Positions 1 to 6,971 of a stretch of DNA of 9,091 nucleotides are shown here, one piece after another. The number at the start of each line of letters is the position of its first letter. Position 1 is the stretch's first letter. Origin of the DNA: an uncultured Prosthecobacter sp. (GTDB lineage Bacteria; Verrucomicrobiota; Verrucomicrobiia; Verrucomicrobiales; Verrucomicrobiaceae). The stretch spans positions 1 to 9,091 of the forward strand of contig CALDGV010000664.1 in the NCBI GenBank assembly GCA_937941745.1, given 5' to 3'. Below the pieces are notes generated by a model. That model worked only from the letters and a program-made list of their open reading frames with translations. It did no database searches and was not told the DNA's origin. Both the position numbers and the translations under genes were made by a program.

Positions 1-1413
1 CAGGGGGAAGATCATCCGGTGGTCGGGATCACGCTTCAAGATGCCCGTGCCTTTTGTGCCTGGCTGACCGACAAAGAACGTGCCGAGAACAAGCTGAACA
101 TGGCTCAGAGCTATCGGCTGCCAACGCAGGCGGAATGGGATGCCGCAGTGGCGCTTCTCCGCACCCGGAAGGTCGATCTGACTGTGGAGGAGAGGGTTGA
201 AGACGAGAGAACCTTTCCCTGGGGCATGAAATGGCCTCCCCCACCCAAGGTGGGCAACTTTGCTGAAGGCGAGATTCCTGGCTATGAGGATGGCTTTCCC
301 TTCACGGCTCCTGTGGGTCAGTTCACGGCCAGTGGTGAGGGATTGCACGACCTCGCAGGCAATGTCTGGGAGTGGTGCTGGGACCCTCAGATCCGTGCGG
401 ATCAGGAAGGTGTTCTGCGTGGAGGTTCTTGGGCCTACTTCCGTGCGGAATGCCTCCGTTCGGACTACGCCTACAGGGTGCCATCGACACTGCAGATGCC
501 TACCATCGGCTTTCGCTGCGTCTTTGAGGACAAGCAGCGCAGCGCTGCTTTGCTCGCCGTTCTGGAGCAAAACCGACAGAAGATCCGCGATGAGCGTCGT
601 GAGCAGATGATCGGTGGCCCTGTCGATAAATCTGAAGTGGAGGCCATGCGCAAAAAGTTGATGGTGACGGACGACAGCGGTGCCCTGCCAGAGGTCAGCA
701 AGCTATCGCCTGCCACACCTAAAAAGGCCTTCAAAAACTCCCTGGGCATGGACTTTGTGCCCATCAAGGACACGCTTCTCGCCGGTCGTTACGAGGTCCG
801 CGTGCAGGATTTTGAGGTTTGGTTGAAAAGCGCGGATCGCTCCTGGGATGCCAAGCCCTCATTTTTGCTTGGTGGAACTCATCCTGCCGCTGGGCTGACC
901 TGGCAGGATGCCGATGATTTTTGTGATTGGCTCACGGCCCGGGACATCGGACTGAAACTGATACCGCAAGGGGCATCTTATCGCCTGCCGACTGATCTCG
1001 AATGGAGCTTCATGGCCGGTCTATCTGATGAGACGGGTGGGGACCCTGCAGCGCGTGCGGCAGCCTCAACACTTCATTTCCCCTGGTCCGCCCAGGGGGC
1101 GTTTCCGCCCACAGGCATGAGCACGAACCTGGATGCCTCGAACCTCCCAGGATTTTCAGACAGTTATGCTTACACGGCGCCGGTAAACACGGAAGCCGTC
1201 AATGCACTCGAGGTGGCCGGGCTCGGAGGCAATGTGGCTGAATGGTGCCTGGATTCCTGGCCGGGTGCTGATGAGGAAAGGGTGATTCGCGGTGGTTCCT
1301 GGCTGTCTTCTGAGAAAGACAAACTACTGACTTCTTATCGGCGTCATGCCGCCAGGACGGCCAGCAGCCCTGATGTCGGTTTCCGCGTCATGCTGGAACT
1401 GCCCTCTCCATAA
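1..1413 (+). CDS. Tandem FGE/SUMF1-like domain protein, 5' end missing
   Basis: The reading frame is open from base 1, and the residues before the first possible start (GTG at 19) already match the family (HPVVGITLQDARAFCAWL), so the gene begins upstream. The visible part is 470 residues. The first FGE-like domain spans about residues 1-177, with GNVWEW at 120, RGGSW at 140 and GFR at 170. A charged linker follows (about 178-241). The second domain spans about 245-470, with GGNVAEW at 409, RGGSW at 430 and GFR at 460. This fold serves formylglycine-generating enzymes and many non-catalytic or ergothioneine-type relatives. Genuine FGE uses two cysteines after the RGGS motif. Domain 1 keeps only the first (Cys151) and domain 2 has neither, so sulfatase activation is unlikely and a binding or structural role is more likely. 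In this phylum such domains are often fused to a Ser/Thr kinase, which could lie in the missing part. The stop is 19 bp before the TPR gene, suggesting an operon. Confidence 0.9.
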   Translation, partial: QGEDHPVVGITLQDARAFCAWLTDKERAENKLNMAQSYRLPTQAEWDAAVALLRTRKVDLTVEERVEDERTFPWGMKWPPPPKVGNFAEGEIPGYEDGFPFTAPVGQFTASGEGLHDLAGNVWEWCWDPQIRADQEGVLRGGSWAYFRAECLRSDYAYRVPSTLQMPTIGFRCVFEDKQRSAALLAVLEQNRQKIRDERREQMIGGPVDKSEVEAMRKKLMVTDDSGALPEVSKLSPATPKKAFKNSLGMDFVPIKDTLLAGRYEVRVQDFEVWLKSADRSWDAKPSFLLGGTHPAAGLTWQDADDFCDWLTARDIGLKLIPQGASYRLPTDLEWSFMAGLSDETGGDPAARAAASTLHFPWSAQGAFPPTGMSTNLDASNLPGFSDSYAYTAPVNTEAVNALEVAGLGGNVAEWCLDSWPGADEERVIRGGSWLSSEKDKLLTSYRRHAARTASSPDVGFRVMLELPSP

Positions 1414-1432
1414 CTCCGGTGCTTCCCAGCCA

Positions 1433-3157
1433 ATGGCCGAAGAAAAACCATCTCCAGCAGTGCATCTCGCTCCGGGAAAGGCCTGGATCACCTGGAGCAT
1501 GGCGGTCCTCTTCGGAGTGGGACTGGCCGTGTGGTGGTTTGGCCCGCCCCTGGTCCGGCATGCGAGAGCCTGGGTGGCGGACCATTACTCTGCCAGTGCC
1601 GGGCAGGCGCTGGAAAAGCAGGAATGGAGCGCGGCTTATCAGGCTCTCGAGAAGGCCAGGGCATGGGATTCCCAACGACCCATGCTGCTTCGCGGCACCG
1701 TGAATTTTCTGAACGTCACCGGAGGTGAGCCCGCTACCATTCTGCACTACCTGACCCTGCTTGAAAAGGCTGGCCAGATCACGGATCAGGACTTGGTCCT
1801 GAAGGGGCAGCTTCATGTAAAGCTCGCTGATGCCGCTGCTGCTCTTGCCGTTTTTCATCAGCTGCCCGCAGACGCTGCTAACCGACGTCCTGCGCTCGAA
1901 CTCCTGGCAAACATTCAGCGGTTGCAGGGAGATTCCCAACTGGCCGAGAAGACGTTGCGTCGCGCTTTGAGCTTGGATGTGAATGATTCCATGTGCCGGC
2001 TCAGGCTGGCCTTGATGGATCAATCAGCAGCCTTTCCTGAAATGCGGGAGCAGGCCAGAAGAAGTCTTTGGCAGATCGCTGAAGGGCAGGACCAGGCAGC
2101 TCTTCTGGCGATTGAACAGCTTGCTCGTGACGCACAACTGACTCCACCGGAAGCCGGGGTGCTGATGAGGCTCATCAATGCTCATCCGCAGAAGTCCGAG
2201 GAAACACGCTTTGTCGTTCTGTCTGGTCTTTTACGTTGCCGACCTGAACTGAGGAGGGAGACGGTTCAGACGGAGGTCGCCAGGATGAAAAAGCTGGATT
2301 CTGAGCAGCTGAGGCCGGGGCTTGCCTGGCTTTTGAGAGAGAAAGAGGCTCAGTCTGTGGTGGAGCTCCGTCCCCGCGATTTTTTCATCAAGTCTGCCGG
2401 GCTCGTTGAGGTCTATCTCCAGGCTTTAGGCGCCTTGGGGCGCTGGGAGGACGTTGAGCAAATGCTGACGCGGCCAGCGGGCATGCCGGTCTCATCCGCC
2501 TTTGTTTCCTACTGGCGAGCCATGGCCGTGCGCAAACTGGACGACGACATTGTCCGCGTGAGGCAGCACCTGACATCGGTGTATGAGGGATCGGGCCGCG
2601 GCAGGGATGGTCCACTGGCTGCTTCAGCTGCAGCACTGGCAGAAGAGGCCGGGGTTTGGGATGTGGCGGCGCAGCTCTATGAAGGACTTGCCGAAAATCA
2701 GCCCAAGGCCGCCCTTCCGATGCTGGAGAAGGTCCGTGACATGGCTTTGCGAAACCATGACACTGACAAAGTTCTTTCTGTGACGGCTCGGCTTCTCGCT
2801 CTAAGACCCGAGAACCACGTCTACGGCATCGATGACCTCTACATGCACCTGCTGGCAGGCGTTGATCTGGAGAAGTGTCTGATTCGCCTGGAGAAGCTCG
2901 CTGCTTCCAAAAGGAAAACGGACGATGATCACTTGTGTCGTGCTCTCGCTGCCTTTCGTTTTGGCCGCCTGACCGAAGCGCGGGTACATCTGGAAACCAT
3001 TCGTGACCCCGTGGTCTTGTCCGTTGGACGTCGGGCAGTACATGCAGGCTTGTTGTCAGCCTGTGGACAGGTGGGCCGAGCCTTTCAAATAGCCGAACAG
3101 GTGCCCACAGCCCTGCTGCTCAAGGAAGAGCATAGGTTTCTTGCGAGAGCACTTTGA
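1433..3157 (+). CDS. Membrane-anchored TPR-repeat protein
   Basis: This encodes 574 residues from the ATG at 1433. An in-frame ATG at 1346 would overlap the previous gene by 68 bp and add a non-conserved-looking leader, so the later start is preferred. It puts a short polar N-terminus before a single hydrophobic segment (about residues 18-37, rich in W, V, L, G), read as an uncleaved signal anchor. The rest is almost entirely helical. Tetratricopeptide-like units are clearest in the first 200 residues after the anchor, for example around ALEKQEWSAAYQALEKA and GDSQLAEKTLRRALSLD. The C-terminal two thirds has degenerate repeats of the same type. TPR arrays are protein-interaction scaffolds. Here the array probably lies on the outer side of the inner membrane. 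No catalytic motif is visible. The gene lies between the FGE-like gene and the NTF2-like gene with 19 and 30 bp gaps, so joint transcription is likely. The specific function is unknown. Confidence 0.85.
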   Translation: MAEEKPSPAVHLAPGKAWITWSMAVLFGVGLAVWWFGPPLVRHARAWVADHYSASAGQALEKQEWSAAYQALEKARAWDSQRPMLLRGTVNFLNVTGGEPATILHYLTLLEKAGQITDQDLVLKGQLHVKLADAAAALAVFHQLPADAANRRPALELLANIQRLQGDSQLAEKTLRRALSLDVNDSMCRLRLALMDQSAAFPEMREQARRSLWQIAEGQDQAALLAIEQLARDAQLTPPEAGVLMRLINAHPQKSEETRFVVLSGLLRCRPELRRETVQTEVARMKKLDSEQLRPGLAWLLREKEAQSVVELRPRDFFIKSAGLVEVYLQALGALGRWEDVEQMLTRPAGMPVSSAFVSYWRAMAVRKLDDDIVRVRQHLTSVYEGSGRGRDGPLAASAAALAEEAGVWDVAAQLYEGLAENQPKAALPMLEKVRDMALRNHDTDKVLSVTARLLALRPENHVYGIDDLYMHLLAGVDLEKCLIRLEKLAASKRKTDDDHLCRALAAFRFGRLTEARVHLETIRDPVVLSVGRRAVHAGLLSACGQVGRAFQIAEQVPTALLLKEEHRFLARAL

Positions 3158-3187
3158 TCTCATTCTGTCCCTGCGCTGACTCGATCC

Positions 3188-3682
3188 ATGAGAAAGCTGT
3201 TCATCCTTCTGGCCACAGGCATCGTCCTTCTATGCTCAGGTGGTGGAGCCTGGTGGTGGCTGTTTTCCCGGAGCCCCCAAGAGCAGGTCCTGGCTCGCCA
3301 ATCCGCTTTCCTGACTGCTGTGGAGGAGCGTGACTGGGAAAAGGTTCGCAGCATGCTGACCGATGATTACATGGATGACTATGGCCATGATCGCGACAGT
3401 GCTGTGGAGGATGCCTCCTTGGTGCTGAGAAGCTTTTTCCAGCTGTCGTTGAGCCCTCAGCTGATCAAAGTGCAGGCTGTTCCAGACCTGGGCATGGTGG
3501 TCATGAAAATTCGCATGGAGGGCCGCGGGGCTGGTCTGAGTGAGAGCATCGAGGCTCAGGTGAATGGTCTGCAGGAGCCCTGGTTTTTCCACTGGCATAA
3601 AAAGGGCCGCTGGCCCTGGGACTGGCGGATTGTTCAAATCCACAACGATGGCCTGCAATGGTTGAATCCGTCTGGCCTCTAG
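3188..3682 (+). CDS. Small membrane-anchored protein with NTF2/DUF4440-like domain
   Basis: This encodes 164 residues. The N-terminus (MRKLFILLATGIVLL, then a Gly/Trp-rich stretch to about residue 26) is a signal peptide or signal anchor. A cysteine at 16 is preceded by LL, a poor lipobox, so lipidation is doubtful. The remainder has the outline of an NTF2-like alpha+beta cone: a first helix (QSAFLTAVEERDWEKVRSML), an acidic loop with DDYMDDYGHDRD, a second helix, then beta strands ending in a Trp-rich WPWDWRIVQI strand typical of the last strand in DUF4440/SnoaL-like folds. These folds bind small ligands or act as protein-protein modules. No active site can be assigned. The start is the ATG 30 bp after the TPR stop. 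There is no Shine-Dalgarno sequence. It is the last gene of the apparent FGE-TPR-NTF2 operon and is followed by a 122-bp gap before the sigma factor. The NTF2-like assignment rests on pattern only. Confidence 0.75.
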   Translation: MRKLFILLATGIVLLCSGGGAWWWLFSRSPQEQVLARQSAFLTAVEERDWEKVRSMLTDDYMDDYGHDRDSAVEDASLVLRSFFQLSLSPQLIKVQAVPDLGMVVMKIRMEGRGAGLSESIEAQVNGLQEPWFFHWHKKGRWPWDWRIVQIHNDGLQWLNPSGL

Positions 3683-3754
3683 GGAGGCTGGGAGTGCCAC
3701 ATCCTTTGAGTTCAAAAGAAGAAAAGCTTGTTTCTGGTGGCTGGCGGTGATTTG

Positions 3755-3782
3755 CTGACAAAACAGCCATAAGCTGTATTCA
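3755..3782 (+). promoter_or_regulatory. Possible sigma70-type promoter for the sigma factor gene
   Basis: A CTGACA hexamer (3755-3760) and a TATTCA hexamer (3777-3782) are separated by 16 bp. This would start transcription near 3789, giving a leader of about 16 nt before the ATG at 3805. The match is moderate. It is supported mainly by position: the 122-bp gap is the largest on this strand between the two apparent operons. No ECF-type GGAAC-like -35 element is visible here, so autoregulation by the encoded sigma factor is not evident. Confidence 0.25.
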
Positions 3783-3804
3783 CACTGCCCATACAAAAAC
3801 CTCG

Positions 3805-4419
3805 ATGGAAACTGCCGCCGAAATCGAATCTCCAGCGAACAGCAGCGCAGCTGAAGATCGGATCTTGGTCGAGAGGGCTCAAGCGGGCGACACGCGTGCT
3901 TTTGACGAACTCGTGCGCAAATACACCCCAAAACTTTATGGGTTGGTGTACAACATGACGGCGAACCGGGATGACACTGCGGACCTTCTGCAGGAGATCT
4001 TCGCCAAGGCCTACCGCTCGCTGAAGCGGTTCATGGGGAAGTCCTCCTTCTACACCTGGATTTATTCCATCTCGGTGAACATGACCTTAAACTTCCTCAA
4101 AAAGCGAGGGAGATACTCCAAAGTCAGCCTCGACGATGTGGATAGCGGGATTCAGAACGACCCGGACTTCATCAAAATCACCACCGCGAACCGGGACACG
4201 GTTCGCGAGGTGAATATTCACGAATTGCAAAAAAGATTGAACGATGCCTTGATGCGGCTGTCTGAGGATCACCGGACTGTCGTCACGCTGTATGATGTGC
4301 AGGGTCTTCAACACAATGAAATTGCGAAGATCCTGGGCGTCTCAGAAGGCACGGTCCGCTCCAGATTGTTCTATGCACACCGCCTGTTGCAGGGATATTT
4401 GGAGGACTTGGTCAAGTAA
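3805..4419 (+). CDS. ECF-type RNA polymerase sigma factor (sigma-70 family)
   Basis: This encodes 204 residues, the normal size for a two-domain ECF sigma factor. Sigma2 spans about residues 25-103: RAFDELVRKYTPKLYGLVY, then DLLQEIFAKAYRSLKRF (60-76, the core-binding region 2.2), then FYTWIYSISVNMTLNFLKKRGR, the -10 recognition helix ending in basic residues. A polar linker (about 104-140) joins it to sigma4 (about 143-200), with RLSEDHRTVVTLYDVQGL and the helix-turn-helix HNEIAKILGVSEGTVRSRL (170-188). The arrangement is RpoE/SigW-like. It would direct core RNA polymerase to a specific stress or envelope regulon. The N-terminal 20 residues are Ala/Ser/Glu-rich. The ATG at 3805 is chosen because the family domain starts about 20 residues later and no upstream start fits better. 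A single-pass membrane protein is encoded 63 bp downstream and is the natural candidate for its regulator. Confidence 0.93.
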   Translation: METAAEIESPANSSAAEDRILVERAQAGDTRAFDELVRKYTPKLYGLVYNMTANRDDTADLLQEIFAKAYRSLKRFMGKSSFYTWIYSISVNMTLNFLKKRGRYSKVSLDDVDSGIQNDPDFIKITTANRDTVREVNIHELQKRLNDALMRLSEDHRTVVTLYDVQGLQHNEIAKILGVSEGTVRSRLFYAHRLLQGYLEDLVK

Positions 4420-4482
4420 CTGCTTCATTCTCAAACATCAACGATCGCCAACATTCCCGCGGAACCTACACCACCTAAACCC

Positions 4483-5016
4483 ATGAGCGAATTCGACAAC
4501 CTTCAGAGACTCATTCGATTGAAGAGGTACGAAACCCCGGGGGAAGATTTTGTGGATGACTTTCTGGCTTCTTTTCACCAGCGGCAGCGTGCTGAACTGC
4601 TGCGTCAGTCTGCGCGGGGGCTTCTCTGGGAGCGGCTTACCACTTTCTGGGACGATTTAGTTTCACCTCGCTGGACTGCTGCTGCGCTGACCGCTTGTGT
4701 GGCGATTTTGGCGGCTTGGGGAACGGTCAAAGTCACTGGGTCTGGGTCGGCTGGCACTTTTCAAGACATGCTGGCTTCTGCAGAGTCCTCCGTGCCTGCT
4801 TCTCTGGCATCCCTTCCTCCCATCGCTGTTGAGAGTGAATTGATCCGCGAAGTGGAAGAAGGCCGTCAGCTTGAGATCGAAAGCATCCTGCTGAGCCGTC
4901 ATTTCGAGAGTGATGAGGTGCTGTCTGCGGATGATCTGAGCGAAGTGGTCAGCGTTTCCAGTGCAGCACTTCCTGTCTCCGTGGAACTCGCGCCTCTTTC
5001 AGGCTCAGTCCGCTAG
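4483..5016 (+). CDS. Single-pass membrane protein, candidate anti-sigma factor
   Basis: This encodes 177 residues. The N-terminal 60 residues are polar and helical (RLIRLKRYETPGEDFVDDFLASFHQRQ is split here by a conserved-looking PGEDF turn) and would be cytoplasmic. One transmembrane segment covers about residues 64-83 (Trp/Ala/Val/Leu-rich). The outer part is Ser/Ala/Glu-rich with no recognisable domain. A short cytoplasmic helical domain, one membrane span, and a position directly after an ECF sigma factor is the usual layout of a membrane-bound anti-sigma factor. However, there is no HxxxCxxC zinc motif and no clear homology to RseA, so the role is inferred from context. No other regulatory gene (RsiW-type, RseB-type or protease) lies next to it. 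The gene ends 7 bp before the stop of the convergent dehydrogenase. Confidence 0.8.
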   Translation: MSEFDNLQRLIRLKRYETPGEDFVDDFLASFHQRQRAELLRQSARGLLWERLTTFWDDLVSPRWTAAALTACVAILAAWGTVKVTGSGSAGTFQDMLASAESSVPASLASLPPIAVESELIREVEEGRQLEIESILLSRHFESDEVLSADDLSEVVSVSSAALPVSVELAPLSGSVR

Positions 5017-5023
5017 GGCTTCT

Positions 5024-5860
5024 TCAGACTTTTCCAATGATGGAAAAGTCGAGATCACCCAATCCCTTGTTTACACCCGCTCGCATGGCTTCTGCTGTGC
5101 ACTCAAGAGCGGGTGTTTCCTTTCCGCCTTGCTTAGCCAATTCCAGGGCAAAATCAGCGTCTTTCAGCATGTTGATGAGGGAGAAATGAGGCTCGAAATC
5201 ATCGTTCATGATCGCCGGAAGCTTCATGCCGATGAGCGTGCTGTAGTTCGCGTTCGATTCGAGCGCCTTCTTCAAGGCCTCCAGCGGCACGCCTTGGCTG
5301 CGGGTGATGGCTGCAGCCTCTGACAAGGCTTTGACGGTCACGCTGGTGATGAGATTGGTCACGATTTTCAGCACCATCGCATCACCCACGGCTCCCAGGT
5401 GCAGGATGCTTGAGGAGCTGGCCTCCAGAACGGAACGTGCATCTTTCAGGGTTTGAGCATCACCCCCAACGTAGTAGCAGAGCTTGCCATTCTGGGCCGC
5501 CATCTTGCTGCCAGTGAAAGGGGCATCCAAAAACCGGGCGCCGCTGCCCTCAATGAGCCGTGCTGCTGCCAGAGTGGCTTCTTTGCTCACGGTGGCATGG
5601 TTCATCACGACGTGGTCGGACGTGAGTGCCGGCAGCATGTTTTCCACAGCCTCCAGGAGAGCCTGATCATCCCGCACAAAGATCTGAATCACACGGGCGG
5701 CCCTGGCAACCTCCTGCGGGCTTTCTTGAGCACCTTCGACGGCTTGCCCTGTACGGCTCCAGACACGAACTGAAAAGCCTTTTTGACGAAGGTTTTCAGC
5801 CACCCGGCTGCCAATGATGCCCATGCCAAGAACGCCGACGCAGAGAGGAGAGGAATTCAT
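5024..5860 (-). CDS. NAD(P)-dependent beta-hydroxyacid dehydrogenase family oxidoreductase
   Basis: This encodes 278 residues, the usual size for the 3-hydroxyisobutyrate dehydrogenase / tartronate semialdehyde reductase / GLYR1 family. The N-terminal Rossmann domain has GMGIIG at 12-17 for the dinucleotide. Strand 2 ends in WSRT (34-37), and an Arg there usually means a preference for NADP(H). The substrate-binding signature is DAPFTGSK (112-119), where most members have SGG or SGS. Lys165 in GAVGDAMVLKIVTN matches the catalytic lysine, followed by the usual Asn (169). Lys233 in NMLKDADFAL is the second conserved family lysine. The enzyme should reduce a small 2-carboxy-aldehyde or oxidise a beta-hydroxyacid, but the substrate cannot be read from sequence. 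The SGSK-like loop resembles glyoxylate/succinic semialdehyde reductases. It is transcribed alone, divergent from moxR with a 99-bp spacer. The ATG at 5858-5860 gives the family's normal N-terminus. Confidence 0.93.
   Translation of the reverse strand: MNSSPLCVGVLGMGIIGSRVAENLRQKGFSVRVWSRTGQAVEGAQESPQEVARAARVIQIFVRDDQALLEAVENMLPALTSDHVVMNHATVSKEATLAAARLIEGSGARFLDAPFTGSKMAAQNGKLCYYVGGDAQTLKDARSVLEASSSSILHLGAVGDAMVLKIVTNLITSVTVKALSEAAAITRSQGVPLEALKKALESNANYSTLIGMKLPAIMNDDFEPHFSLINMLKDADFALELAKQGGKETPALECTAEAMRAGVNKGLGDLDFSIIGKV
5027..5050. terminator. Perfect 9-bp hairpin at convergent gene ends
   Basis: The left arm GACTTTTCC (5027-5035) and right arm GGAAAAGTC (5042-5050) pair perfectly around a 6-nt loop (AATGAT). 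The hairpin lies inside the last codons of the minus-strand dehydrogenase and 11 bp past the stop of the plus-strand membrane protein, so both transcripts would contain it. No T-tract follows on either strand, so it is not a canonical intrinsic terminator. It could protect 3' ends or help Rho-dependent or bidirectional termination. Because it overlaps codons (SIIGKV end), chance cannot be excluded. Confidence 0.35.
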
Positions 5861-5959
5861 GTCCCATGAAAGCCAGAAGCAGCCAGCTGGAAACTGAAAA
5901 CCTCGTCTCCGTGATCCTGTCTCTCACCCTTTCTTGACTATCTCGGACGACTCTTGACC

Positions 5960-6952
5960 ATGCACGCTGTCATGCCTCCCTTCCGCACGCTCTTCACCCA
6001 GCTCAAAGCTGAACTGCAAAAAGCCATTGTAGGCTATGATCAGCTTCTCACGGATGTCTTGGTGGCTGTTTTTGCGGGTGGCCATGTGCTTCTTGAGGGC
6101 GTTCCCGGGCTGGGAAAAACCTTTCTTGTTCGCACTCTTTCCCAGGTGATTGGCCTGGAGCCGGGGCGAGTGCAGTGCACGCCGGACCTCATGCCGGCGG
6201 ACATCCTGGGCACCCACATCGTGAACGAGAACGAGCATGGCCGCCGGGTCATGTTTTTTGAGAAGGGGCCAGTTTTCAAGAACCTCCTGCTGGTGGATGA
6301 AATCAACCGGGCTACGCCCAAAACCCAGGCGGCTCTGCTCGAGGTCATGCAGGAGCGTGCCGTGACTGCGGGCGGTGACCGGCATGCCCTTCCTGATCCC
6401 TTCTTTGTGCTCGCCACGCAGAACCCCATGGAGATGGAAGGCACGTATCCTCTGCCGGAAGCTCAGCTCGACCGCTTCATGTTCAAGGTGCGTGTTCCTT
6501 TTCCTGACCTGGATGCCTTGGTGGAGATCAGCCGCCGCACGACAGGCTTTTCGGAGCCGAAACTGAGCACCCTCATGCACGGTGCGGATCTCACCCGCAT
6601 TCAAAAGGAACTGGCCGAACTGCCTGTGGCGGACCCGGTCGCCCATTTTGCCAGCCGACTGGTGCTCGCCACGCATCCGGATCAGCCTGGAGCCTTGCCT
6701 GAAGTGCAGCGTTTTGTGGCTTATGGCAGCAGCCCGCGCGGCTTGCAGAGCCTGATTCGTGGAGCTCGTGTGCTCGCCGCAGTCCAGGGAGCCACCGCCG
6801 TGAGTACGGAAGACATTCGCGCCATCGCTCACGTGGCGCTCAGGCACCGCATGATCCTGAACTTCGAGGGGGAAGCTCAGCAGATCAAGGTGGATGACCT
6901 CATCACCAAGCTTCTGGAGCAGGTCAAAACACCGGCTCAGCAGGCAGCTTGA
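5960..6952 (+). CDS. MoxR-family AAA+ ATPase
   Basis: This encodes 330 residues from the ATG at 5960. A TTG at 5954 and another ATG at 5972 are alternatives that change only the extreme N-terminus. The AAA core is complete: Walker A GVPGLGKT (47-54), Walker B LLLVDEIN (109-116), sensor 1 ATQNP (152-156), arginine-rich segment DRFMFKVRVPFP (171-182), and sensor 2 GSSPR (256-260). MoxR ATPases form hexameric chaperones that usually work with VWA-domain and DUF58 proteins to mature metal enzymes, envelope complexes or stress systems. Such partners normally sit just downstream. Here the next gene is convergent and unrelated, so the partner must lie elsewhere. The protein is probably cytoplasmic. 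The gene is divergent from the dehydrogenase and ends 9 bp before the stop of the convergent prenyl synthase gene. The family assignment is secure and the client is unknown. Confidence 0.95.
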   Translation: MHAVMPPFRTLFTQLKAELQKAIVGYDQLLTDVLVAVFAGGHVLLEGVPGLGKTFLVRTLSQVIGLEPGRVQCTPDLMPADILGTHIVNENEHGRRVMFFEKGPVFKNLLLVDEINRATPKTQAALLEVMQERAVTAGGDRHALPDPFFVLATQNPMEMEGTYPLPEAQLDRFMFKVRVPFPDLDALVEISRRTTGFSEPKLSTLMHGADLTRIQKELAELPVADPVAHFASRLVLATHPDQPGALPEVQRFVAYGSSPRGLQSLIRGARVLAAVQGATAVSTEDIRAIAHVALRHRMILNFEGEAQQIKVDDLITKLLEQVKTPAQQAA

Positions 6953-6955
6953 GCC

Positions 6956-6971
6956 AGGTGATCAGGTGATC
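6956..6971. repeat. Tandem 8-bp direct repeat at moxR/prenyl synthase 3' ends
   Basis: AGGTGATC occurs twice head to tail (6956-6963 and 6964-6971), across the stop codon of the minus-strand gene and the 9-bp gap after moxR. It lies within a wider imperfect inverted repeat: AGCCAGG at 6952-6958 against CCTGGGCT at 6971-6978, with one unpaired base and a loop of about 12 nt. No T-tract follows, so it is not a clear intrinsic terminator. It may mark the end of both transcripts or be a replication slip. Confidence 0.5.

Noticed and set aside
19..21. GTG as the true start of the FGE-like protein
   Set aside because: The family motif already runs through the residues before it and the frame is open to base 1, so the gene starts outside the window.
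1346..1432. Upstream ATG that would extend the TPR protein by 29 residues
   Set aside because: It would overlap the FGE-like gene by 68 bp and put an unconvincing leader before the signal anchor. The ATG at 1433 fits better.
1388..2023. 211-residue open frame on the minus strand opposite the TPR gene start
   Set aside because: It is antisense to the membrane anchor and TPR repeats, with shadow-like composition and no motifs.
3221..3240. Lipobox-like cysteine in the NTF2-like protein
   Set aside because: The cysteine is preceded by LL rather than a small residue, which does not fit the lipobox consensus.
3236..3931. 231-residue open frame on the minus strand across the NTF2-like gene and the sigma factor start
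   Set aside because: It spans two well-supported plus-strand genes and the probable promoter gap, and the product shows no family pattern.
4461..4482. GGAACC resembling an ECF -35 element before the membrane protein gene
   Set aside because: It is only about 22 nt from the start codon, so a properly spaced -10 element would fall in the coding region.
5924..6847. 307-residue open frame on the minus strand opposite moxR
   Set aside because: It lies fully antisense to a gene with complete AAA+ motifs, is rich in His/Arg/Gln as expected for a shadow frame, and shows no domain.
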